DNA of 64,000 nucleotides, taken from assembly GCA_034766995.1 (NCBI GenBank), contig CM068317.1:38375749-38439748 (forward strand). The letters are read 5' to 3'. Each line of letters begins with the position of its first letter. The first letter of the stretch is position 1. This DNA comes from Acanthacorydalis orientalis (Eukaryota > Arthropoda > Insecta > Megaloptera > Corydalidae). Of this stretch, positions 25,001 through 36,946 are shown piece after piece. A program made the translations under genes and the position numbers. A model generated the notes under the pieces. It ran no database searches. It worked only from the letters and a program-made list of their open reading frames with translations, and was not told the origin of the DNA.

Positions 25001-26765
25001 ATAAAACTATTTATTTACAAATTATTCGATTAATACGGATGTAATGATGTGGTAGATTATTTTGTGTATGTGGAGGATATAAAAAAATGACTTTATATAA
25101 CATGCTATTAAATGAGATAATTCTGTTAGTGGCTGAAATATGCGGTAGAAGATTTTTACCACCGATTCCGTTACTCGTACATGCTCAAAAGACCGGTCCA
25201 GGACAATGGCCGTGGCATGTTGCTCTTTATAAATCGAGTGGCGTTAATCTAATATACCTCTGCGGTGGAACACTGATCACATTGCAACACGTAATAACAG
25301 CAGCGCATTGTGTCAGTCCCGAAAACGCAAGAATTAACCATCCCAGTAACCTTAATATTTATTTCGGTAAATACAAATTGTCTGATTGGGGAGCATCGTA
25401 CCAGAGTGTCCCGGTAAGTATTTCATCTACCTACATCTACGGTAGTATTAAAGTCAATTTAATATTAAAATAGAAGACTATAACCGTTCCTTAATGAATA
25501 TACTATAAGTAATTCAATTAATATTTTGCAGTTTTATACAAATTGCAAATTTGAATTTTATTTGTTTATATAAAAAATAAATTTTAATAATGAGAATAAA
25601 ATATGCATTTTGGTTTATCAGATTTTTCTATTTTCAGTATTTTATTACTAAAAAATATAGTTAAACTTTAAAATACTATAGTAATATCATTTCAATTAGC
25701 AATTTTTTATCATTAATTTTATAACATTTTAACCCGAACTCGAAACAATTTCTATCAATAAGTCCATTAATTAAAAACTATATACATTTTAGGTCCTGTC
25801 GATACACATTCATCCAGAATTTGATTCGATTCAGCTTTTTAATGATTTGGCAATAATCAAATTGCGCGAACCAGTCAGATACACAGAATACGTGCGTCCT
25901 ATTTGTTTATGGGGAGACGAATCAGAAATAGCTACTTTATACAATCAACTGGGGACAGTAAGTAATATTTAAATAGGATGCACCTAAAAAAACAGATCAA
26001 TAAGATATGTTCGGATACACTCTGAAGGTTCGCTGTTCGAACAATACAAATCAATTCCATCAAGGCCCATGAAAAATTCCATAAAACTCCATCCTTTTTC
26101 TAAAATCATGAAGACGAGAATGTTCAATTTTTTATGGTATATACTTCATGAGTCTTTTACTCAAAACTTCGAAGCATAAAAGACATAAGGATCGAATTTA
26201 CAGAAATAATATTTAGAGAGAGAGAGAAAGTAGTATTTTATAAAATTAGAAACTGGACTAGATAAATAGTAGTAAAAAAATGTTATCTTGGTGTTGAGAA
26301 ATTATTAGCTTGAAATTTAATACAAATATAAATAAATTTTCCATTTTTTTTACTTTTAGGTTGTAGGCTGGGGTAAAGACGACAACGATGAACTAACAAA
26401 TGAATTACAGAAAGTCGAAATACCAATTGTCTCAAGAGATACATGTATAGATTCAAACCCGACATTCTATTCTAGATTACCTACCACATCTTATTGCGCT
26501 GGCCTCAAAAATGGTAATTTATTTAAACATAGGTAGTTAAAAGCAACCATTTATTTTATATCAAACGACAGGTACCACAGCATGTAGTGGAGATTCTGGC
26601 GGAGGTATGTTCTTCGATCGTGACGGTAGAGACGTATGGCATTTACGTGGCGTAGTATCGAACACTAAATCGACCAAAGATAGAAAATGTGATCGATTAC
26701 ATTACACTGTATTTACAGACGTCGTACGTTACAGAAATTTCATCCGAATACAGATTGAAAACTGA
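22033..26765 (+). CDS. gd-like: gd-like serine protease C (GD_N-like domain plus S1A protease)
   Basis: Exons: 22033-22272, 24434-24716, 25130-25413, 25793-25957, 26360-26513, 26572-26765; 439 residues. A signal peptide (about 1-24, ending FIKA) is followed by a gd N-terminal-like domain: SPCKNVLTY, GKGWYGKVRLS, and closing IRLNGKTICS near residue 150. After a short linker the protease domain begins at AEICGRR. Triad: His234 (TAAHC), Asp287 (NDLAIIKL), Ser384 (SGDSGGG). The residue six before Ser is Thr, so the enzyme should not be trypsin-like. The activation region reads PLLVHAQK and lacks the Arg seen in gene B. The last three exons are 165, 154 and 194 nt, the same as in B. Intron 1 contains a mariner. 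AATAAA signals follow the stop near 26806. Confidence 0.9.
22770..24015 (-). mobile_element. Near full-length degenerate mariner in intron 1 of gene C
   Basis: 1246 bp with TA duplications (22768-22769 and 24016-24017) and TIRs starting TTAGGTTGGTGAAAAAATAA and TTAGGTTGGTGTAAAAATAA, the cecropia/Hsmar1 type of terminus. The minus strand carries a transposase with stops and frameshifts: helix-turn-helix region (GRPSDIDNNGLRTIIEAGAR, REVAEELNVE), FLDRNVICDEKWILYNNRKR with the first catalytic Asp, VTFWWSASGIIHYNFLNPGE, and PILHDNAR with the second Asp. It is antisense to the host gene and inactive. Confidence 0.92.
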
Positions 26766-29070
26766 TCGGTGACAACATAATGTATTGTAAAATACAAGCA
26801 ACAATAATAAATAAAAAGCTAGGGATTTTGTATTTTACATCTATTTTTATATTAAAAAAAAATATTTTTTTATATCGGATAAACATATTTTGTAATAATG
26901 ACAAGAGTGTTAAATAAATTATAGCTCAAAAGTACTATAAATTGTATTTTTTAAAATACATACATACACAACCAGAATATTATTTTTTATGTTCCAATTT
27001 AATTTCAAATTAAAAAATATTCTTTTATGTAACAGTGACAAGGGAAACCAAATACACGAGTGGACTTTTTTAAACACTAAAGCAATTTTACAGTATGTTT
27101 ATACATAAATAGTAAAAAAACACTACAATATTAAAAAAAATAAATAAAAATAATTCAAATTTAAAATTAATCATATGACAATGACTAAATACGGAATAAC
27201 ATTCTTAAATATTAAAAACCATACTTCTTTTATCACTAGTATACAATATTTAACGATTTGATCATGATTCTTCTTACATTTCGTGAGATATTTGTGGTAT
27301 AAATGTATAACCACCAAACAGGAAAAAATTAACCATACGTCATATTTTTCAATACACGAGATTAATAAAATGACTAGAAAATGAATAATGTTCCAATTAA
27401 TTGTTAAAACGAACATTCGATGGGCGCTTAAAAGTCAACCGACACAATTCTTGGAATGAACTAGATAGGAAGCAATTTACTCATTAATATTATTTATTTT
27501 TCAGTGCCGTCGTATTTGATTGTTTATATATTTTTCAACAAAATGATAAAATTAAAATTGTGAAATAAGTGAGGAAATCAATACCGATAATTGATGAATA
27601 TCTATTAATCAAGTTCAAGTACAGTTTTTTACAATCAGACTATTATTGTCTTTGATCGGATCAAAGTATGGTTTTAATTATTAAATCTGAAGGATTTAAT
27701 TAATCAAAAAATAATATTTACATATTTTTATATCAAAATCCATTGGGAAATATCTATTATATTATATGAAACATTTAAATAAAAAAGTTTATAATTTATA
27801 ACTATTTATAATAATTTATTAGTAACAAACGCATTTTTCAAAACCGTTATTGAGTTTTTATTCACTTTTATTTATCAGATATTTGACATTAGTATATATG
27901 TACTCACGAAAAAAAGAGGTTAAATGTAAGGATTAGAAAAAATCAAAATAATATTTTTTGTACTGTGACTAAATTTACTTTTATACATAAATTTTTCATT
28001 CTCCACATATTCATTTTTTTCTGATCAAAAATGTTCAGTAATTGATTATTAATCATTTTGATTGGTGTATGAGTCTTTTAATGGCGGTGCGTCCATTCCC
28101 AAGGCAACAATCAAAATAATCAAATCAAATACAATTTTAGTGATACAAAGAGATTATGAAATTGAGGTTTTTATAATATTGCATAGAACATTATTTCCTT
28201 AAGTTACCTATTTGCAATGTGAAAGTTATCTAAGGAGGCAGGAGATGTTAACAATAGTGAAGGGGTATTTTTATTATTCTTGGACTGTTCGTTTTGCACA
28301 GGAAAAACATTCCAAAACCTAGAATCAAACTAATCAATTATTGAACATTTTTGATCAGAAAAACTTTCTTAGTTTATGTGAGAGTGAAAAGGTCACATTT
28401 AAAAGACAAGAAAATACATTTGTTAGAAGTTCTAATTCGAACAAGGTCATAAAGTTTCATAATTGACCAAATCACTACAAATATATTTAGTTTGGAAACA
28501 GCTCCAGGAAATATTAAAATTGATTTAATCTATAATACAATGTACATATATTTTTAATATATTAAACAAACATACATAGGTACATGTAAAATGTAAAAAT
28601 TAAAAAATATACTATTTATTTCTTATATTATTCACTGCTTAGCACTTCAAACATTTTTATACATTTAAATAAAAATTGTAATTGTGCTACGAAGGTGAAT
28701 AGAGAATAATTTATATTTAACCTTTTATATTATATTCTTTTTTAATCAATTATGCATAATTATGTGGTATATTCATCGTCAACTAGGCGTATGCAGTACT
28801 AATCTACAAAGAAAATCGTCGTTTAATGTTACAGATGTCATTGTTCAATAACAATACACATTTTCAATAAATTGTGAAAAGAAAAATGTACAGCAAAAAT
28901 ATAAAATAATTTAACATAATAAGTATTATGAAATCATGAATATACGCGAATATATCAACAAATAAAGAGTAAAAAATAAATTTTAAAATAATACAAATAA
29001 AAGAATGCCATTAACTATCATAAAAATTATATAAATATATGAATCATGAACCAAATTTATAAATAAATAA

Positions 29071-29105
<35 letters not shown>

Positions 29106-29729
29106 AATATATAAATTCTTATATTTGATAAGTGGGACAAAACAAATTGAAAAATTGTAGTAAATAAATAAATTATTATTAACAGACTATTCATTATCTA
29201 ATCAATAAGTTCGTTATATTAAATAATAAAACTCAGTGAAACAATATTTAAACATCTTTTTTTTAAATTAAAAGCTTGAGATTCGACTCTTATTTTTAAA
29301 CAAAAAAATTAAAACAGAATTTAATAAAAGAATAAAATGTTAATTTAAAATCATTGTTTTAACTAAAAGTATATGTAATCAAACCACTTCCTCTTTTAAT
29401 AAAATCAATTGAATTTTAGTTACCATTAACACAAATATTATAAATACCAAAAAAAAATACCAAGTCTGAATATTCCAGGCGTTCAATTTCTTATTTAAAA
29501 CCAAAACGTACGCCTCGAAACTACGCTCATGTTACATATGTATATAAATTAGTAGCAATCTTATTATCATTGACCCTATGACACAAACAATTTGATAAAC
29601 AGTCATTATTGTGCAATGATCAACAGGGAATAAGTTGTTTTTGCCGAAAACCGTTTCTGCAATACACAATATCAACATTTAATTGTCTTTACTCAGTTCG
29701 AAGACAAACTCTTAAGACTATTAATAAAA
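26766..29729. other. Intergenic region between gd-like C and Tequila
   Basis: AT-rich, with the palindromic MITE copy 3 (about 27970-28415) and a (TA)n tract at about 29073-29103. The minus ORF 27171-27416 has no recognisable domain. No gene called. Confidence 0.55.
27970..28415. mobile_element. Palindromic MITE, copy 3
   Basis: The left arm contains CTGATCAAAAATGTTCAGTA and the right arm the inverse AATTATTGAACATTTTTGATC. Pairing extends outward into TTTTTCATTCTCCACATA versus TATGTGAGAGTGAAAA, giving TIRs of about 70 bp. Non-coding interior. Confidence 0.7.
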
Positions 29730-29875
29730 ATGAAAATAATTAAAGCAAGTGCTGTATCAAGAATTCAACTAGTTAATAATAATGTATTGTTATTTGTATG
29801 TGCAACAATGTGTTTATGTTCAGCAGTAAGTCAATATATATAATTTATAATTATATGTGTATGTGTGTATGTGCT

Positions 29876-29944
<69 letters not shown>

Positions 29945-30949
29945 ATTTATGTTTTTTTTATATAAACAAATATGGATCTAAACTTTTATCATTAAAAATC
30001 ATATTTTATTTTTAATAAATAAAAAAGTATCAGTGTTTTACTGTTTGCAAACATTTCTTTTATTTCTTTTTTAACGCATCAATCAATAAATCAACTGAAT
30101 CTTCCATATCATTTTTATATTAAAATATTAATCAACAATTCAATTTCATACTGAACTTAAATATCAATAATTCAACATTACTTTTTTTCAAACAGTTTAA
30201 GAAATTTTCCATACGTCTATGATTTTTAACCAATGACACTTGTCCCGCAAGGTAGTTTAAATGAAAATTAATTATTTTAATTTTTTATCAAATCATTATA
30301 CTTACTTCTAATTTATATTTTTTAAATGTCCATACTTTTTAAAAAGTAATATATTTTGAAACCTAAATAATTATAGATAATTCAATAAATACAAGAAATC
30401 ATATTCTATTATAATTTTAATCGTTTTATTTAATTTTTTTTTCTTTCATATTTTTTTATTAATATTTTTAACCTTCTAAAAATATCAAAGTATTCAAAAT
30501 ATGTCGAATATTTCCTTTTTCTACTATTATAAGATCATATTAGTATCGTTATAAGAATTTCATAAAGTTTAAAATTACTGAATATTTTTCATTATCTGAC
30601 TGTATACAATTTATAACGTTTTTATATATTTAAAAATGTATAAGTATTTGTTAGAGAAAATTTCTTTCAAAATATTCTATCGCTTCAAAAATAAAAAATT
30701 CTGGTATACATTTTATTTACACATGATAAATAGATAATCGTATCATTTTCAAATTTTTAACTAGATCACTTTGGTATCCCATCTAATAAATTGCATTTGA
30801 TTATAACAGAAGAATGTTTCTTTTGTATTTTATTCGTTTTGTTGATACTACCTTATTATTGAGTATGTCAATAATTTTTTTAAAAAAAATCATTCCATAA
30901 AAAGCAAAAAGCAAATAAATGATTTTTTTATTGAATTTCTAATTATATG

Positions 30950-31019
<70 letters not shown>

Positions 31020-34000
31020 ATAAAATAGGTATATACACCTTCAGAACTTTCAACAAAACCGCCATTAAAATTCGATAAAAATTTGAATATCCACGATGCT
31101 GTCAAAACCGCAACTATTCGACAACCAGAACCCAGCTTCAACACCACTGGAGGTGTTATTATGCATCACAATTACAGCAGAATTAGTCGTCACAGAGTAG
31201 TCGACGCAGAGCCAAAAAACGAAAGAGACAATCGAGAAGAATATTTACACGTGGCAGCTAGCTCAGATTATCGTACATACTCCCACCCTCACAGAACACC
31301 TGTACGCAACGAAAATTCCCATACAAACTCTGAAGTGATCAGAAACACTAACCCAGAATCGTTTTTGAGTTGTCCACCGAATGCAACCGGTGCTTATCCG
31401 TACGCATTAGACTGTAAACGTTTCCTCAATTGTTGGAAAGGAAGAGGACATATACAGAACTGTGGTCCGGGAACATTATTTAATCCTAGAACGTACGAAT
31501 GTGATTTTCCGGATAAAGTACAATGTACTGCGTATATATCCCAAGCTGAAGCATTTGATGAAGACAGAACTTACACATCAAATAGAAGAGGAAAAAACAA
31601 TCAAGATTTTTATCGAAACGATCACGAGTCACGACGGACAGATCATTTACAAGGATTTGTTTCGGAGGAAAATACATTCTCTGCATCGTATCAAACTCCA
31701 AACATTCAAAATGATAAGACTGAAACAAGATGCCCCGAAGATTTCATAGGATTACTTCCAGATACATCCGACTGTACTAAGTTTTGGAACTGTAACAACG
31801 GACGTAATTTCCTGCAAGGATGTGCACCTGGTACAGTGTTTAATCCGAATATCAACGCTTGTGACTTTGAAGACAACTATCCGTGCGATTTAAAAACTAA
31901 TTATGATACATCTGATCAAGAACCTGAACCATCTGAAGCACATCTCGTTCATTATAATAAAGAAAACGCTATTACAAAACAACAGGTTCGTCCCACTTGT
32001 CCTGAAGATGCGAACGGGCCAACAGTACATCCTTACGATTGTTCGAAATTTTTAAACTGCGACCGTGGTAGAACTTTTGTTCAAGATTGCGGACCCGGAA
32101 CTCTATTTAACCCAATTATCAGAGCATGCGATCATGCACATAAAGTGAAATGTGACGCTGGAAAAAAGTATGAATCAGAGAAAACAACCACTGTTCAATA
32201 CTCTCACAAAATAGATTCTTCTGATACAGTGAAACACGGACATAAGGTGAGCATTGGTCAAAACGTGAATTATTCTGGAATACAAGCAACTAACACATTA
32301 ACTAGTCAAAAACCTCTTCCTAAATATCCCAATTTTCAAACTTCGTACCACGGACGGGAAGAGCGTATATATAATAATTTTAATTCATACGGACAATCAA
32401 CTACAAATGTCCCTTTGAGACCGTATCGTCCGTCATACGGATTTATAGAAACATCAAAAAATAAAACAACTCGAGTTCAAGAAAATCTGCACAACAATTT
32501 TCATTCGCCTGAAGCCGCAGGATCAGAAGTTAGAGAAATTTATCAAGAAGAAGATTCGACCTTAAAATATCCAGATCCACTTATTTATTCCGAGTCTCAT
32601 ATAAATCATGGAATTAAATCAGTCAAAACGTCACAGAAAGAGATTGTTGATACAAATAAAAATATTTTTAATAATCGACCAACTGTAAAAGTTCCGTCAT
32701 TGGGTACAGTGACAATCGAAACAGCTAGTAGTAATCGACAATCGACAGTTTTTCCGATAAGGCAAGGACCTGGAGGGCATTATATTATTCGAGAAAATGA
32801 TTACGGAAGTCACATTAACATAAAACCTACCGTGAGAAATGAAAAACCATCTTATGCACATGAAATTGGTTTCAAACCTAATATTTATCCAGAGTACACG
32901 ACACCTTATACAATCTTCAAACCAACTCAAACTAGCGGAAGTGTTTCTAAAAATGTATATCGCAATTACGAAGAAGCAAAAATACAACACACTACAGAAA
33001 ATATAGTGAAGTATAATGGCAATTCGAATTTTCATTACGTAGGTAATACAAATTTGAAATTTGATTCGACACACAGAACAACAGAAAAGTCTCAATCTGT
33101 TTACATTTACCCTCAAAATGTAGATCAAAAATATGTATCGAGTACAATAAGACCAATATATATTCACAAAGAACTGGAACAGTCTGAACCTGTTTCTAAA
33201 AATATATACCGTAATAATGAAGAAACTTTTATACAACAAGGCACGGACAAAGTACCACAAGAAAATATTAATTCGAATTTTCATTTTATAAGTAGCTCAG
33301 GTTCAAATTTAGATTCGAAACAACAGACGACAAAGACAGTACAAAATACTCCTTTAAACAAAGATCCTAAATATCTGTCACACACAGTACGTCCTATTTA
33401 TTCCCTCAACGAACCTGCTGAAGTTGATTTAGATATAGCCAGTAGTGTTTACGTAAATTTTCCATATAGAACACAATTCACAAAAAATACAGAAAAAGTA
33501 ACGTACATGACTACACCTGTAACTACTAAAAAGTCGCACGAATCAACAATAAAAAAATTGGCTCCGACTAAAACGTATGATCTTACTACGGAGAAAACTA
33601 CACATTTCGATCAAAAACATTTTAAATATCCATACCCATTCTATTCTCCACAATCAACAAACGAACAGGAAGAGAACGAAGAAGTTCCAGAAGGAGACTT
33701 TGGTGTTTATGGTTCGTACAGGGATGTTTTAACAACGGCGAGAACAACAGTGAGAACGACACCGCCCTATACAAGGTTTGAAGAACCGGATTACGAAATT
33801 TTATCGCAAGACTCATTGACTCCGTTAGAAATTGAAACTTTGGATCAGAAAATTGAAAATTTTATAGCGAAAAATGGCAGTCAGACATTTAAAAACTGTA
33901 CAAAAGACCAATTTCGATGTGATGCAAACCATTGTATACCATTAGTTTATGTATGTGATGGAAAACATGTAAGTATTTAGTATTGAATCACATCAATTTC

Positions 34001-36894
34001 CTTAATTATGAAATAAAAGGCTTATTAATAAAAAAAGCTATTTTAAAATAACTGTATTTCAATTACTATTTCATGAAACGTTTATAAGCAGTATTGTCTA
34101 CTTTTTAGCAATGTTCAAATAGTAGAGATGAAGCGAACTGTACAGAACATCTTGATTTTTTTACAAAACATAAAGAATCTAAATTAGAGGCACACGGTGT
34201 AGAAAAGTGGATGAATATTAAAGTAGAAACATGCGCACAATATTGCTTGCAATCTAAAAGTTTCCAGTGTATGTCTTTTAATTATGCGTAAGTGAATATA
34301 AAATTAAACTTTACAATCATATAGCAACTTAGATTTATTCATATAACTTCAAATTATATTTATTTAAAAGTTTCTAGTAAATACTAATAAATTATATAGT
34401 AAAAAAGTTGTATATTTTATCGTATCATTTATATACCGTGAACAATTTTTAGTCAATAACTGAGCAATAAACAATCACATTTTATAAACTAATATTGTAT
34501 TATTTCATGATTTTGATAGAATTATTTTAATGATTAACACTGGCATACTTTTTCCTTTTTTAAGCTTAAATAAACATTTACTATTCCGAATAATACAATA
34601 ATTTGGACGAACCGAATACAAATCAAATTGAATAAAAAACTGATTTAACTAAAAATAATTCTTTGTATCAATTTATTTTTCCAATCAACAAATCCAACTA
34701 AAATATATACTTACAAAAGGAAAATAAATACTGAATCATTAGAGTGTATAAAAAGGTAGCTTAAAAATGTAAAACAGTTTTATTTTTCAGACATAAAGAG
34801 AAAGAATGCATGCTCAGTGACAGCAATATTGGACATTCAGGTCAACTGATTTATTCAGAACCTTACGACTACTACGAATTAAAAGCATATTCAGTAAATT
34901 GCGATGGAAAATTTCAATGTGACAATTTAAAATGCCTCGATAAATCTAAAGTAAGTAGAACAAAAAAAAACATATTTTTCAATTTCTCTCAGAAGTGAAA
35001 CACTCGATTATTCAAATTGTAATAAATTTCAGAGGCTTTATCTAGAAATGGATTTTTAAAGGCTAAAGATATATATATATATATATTAGATCGGTAGGAA
35101 AATAATTTCGGTTTATAATCTTCAAATTCATATACATTAACGCAATTATTTTCTTTCCGACCTAATATATATATATATATATATAAAATGTTTAACAAAC
35201 TACTACTGTATAAAACTCTAATATACTTTCATCCAAATTGAATAATGATGTATCTCACTTTTCCACACATTTCTAATGGAATTTCTAATACTTTTAATTC
35301 GTCTGTTCGTTGATCTCTTTCTTTAATTTTTTTGTGTATAAAAAATCAGAGATCAATAAATATTGAATGAGAGATAAGAAGTATCTATTCCCGGTCATAA
35401 CAGACATTTAAAGACAATCAAAAAATTTCAAATACCACATCATACAACTATCAATTAGGAAAGCGGGGATAACTACCGGCAACGTTAAAGGCACCGCAAC
35501 AGCTTTAAATATCAAACCGGCCCCACAAGGCCATGTATTTAAATTAAGAACAATAAAATGTTTTTGAAATTGAAGAAGTACTTATATTTTAGTCAATATT
35601 TTTTCCCAACTTGTATTTTTTTTTTTGTAAATCGTCGCGTATAAATTCTATTTCAAACTTTATATTCTTATTATTATACACTAGCATATAGCTTGTCATA
35701 TTCCGAATATTTAAAATTGAGAGGAACTATTTTTACTTAAATAAATAGCATAACATTTTCATTGTCTACTTTATATATTTTTATTCAGGTGTGTGATTCG
35801 ATAGATGATTGTGGAGATCGATCTGATGAAAGGCAAATATGTAGAACAGACGACATTAATTATGCTATAAGATTAGCTGGATCGGATAAAACCAACGAAG
35901 GTCGATTAGAAATTAGAGTTTATGGTCAATGGGGTCTTGTTTGCGATGATCAATTTGGAATCAGAGACGCTAATGTAATCTTTTTGTCGATATTTATATT
36001 ATCATAAATATTTTTTTTACAAAAATATTTTCTTTATTTATAGGTTGCTTGTAGAGAATTAGGTTTTTCCCTTGGTGCTGTTCAAGTGAAAGGAAGTTCG
36101 CACTTTTATCTGACGGCAAATGAAATTAACGAAAATGTCGAAAACAATACGATTATAATAATGGATGATGTCAACTGTTTAGGCAATGAATCTTCACTTC
36201 GAGATTGTTCATTTAATGGATGGGGAGTACATGACTGTTCGCCCCAAGAAGTATGTAATGGAGAATATTAGATTTTGTCTTTTATTTTTTCTCAACCCTT
36301 TGTATAAACATCGTTTCCATGACTTATTTTTTCATTCGCCATAAAGATAATTTCAAAATATGTCAGGTATTCTGTTTTAAATTCAGAATATTTCAAATTA
36401 AACTTCTCAACCGACGTTTTTCATAACCGTCATTGGGCTCGAAATGTTCATTAAAAAACTACTTACTAAAACTCCTTAAATTAAAAAAAAAAAAACATTC
36501 ACATTACAAAGAGAAAAGGGTAAGAGCAATTTATCCTCAAGCCCGGGAGTAATTATTCTTCAAAAAGTCAGTCGTAATTTATAAATATCAGTGTAAGAAA
36601 AATTCCAATTAATTTCTTAAACAAATATTAATGACAAAGTAAAGATTATTTCGAAACGGGATTTTTTTATTAATTTCAAAGAAAATAATGCAAATAAAAT
36701 TATATTACATTCTTTTTAATAGATTGTAGGTGTTGTTTGTAAAACACCAACACAGACATGTCCGCAAAATTATTGGATGTGTAGTACAAAGAATGAATGC
36801 ATTCCGCTTCCATTCCTCTGCGATATCGTAACCGATTGTGACGATGGATCTGATGAATTTGAAGAATTTTGTAAGGTATGTCTCTTTCACATTA

Positions 36895-36946
<52 letters not shown>

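Noticed and set aside
32697..33284. 195-codon minus-strand ORF
   Set aside because: Shadow of the Tequila giant exon; no domain, no splice context.
35440..35535. GC-richer stretch in a Tequila intron considered as a retrotransposon fragment
   Set aside because: No terminal repeats, target duplication or protein motif could be found.
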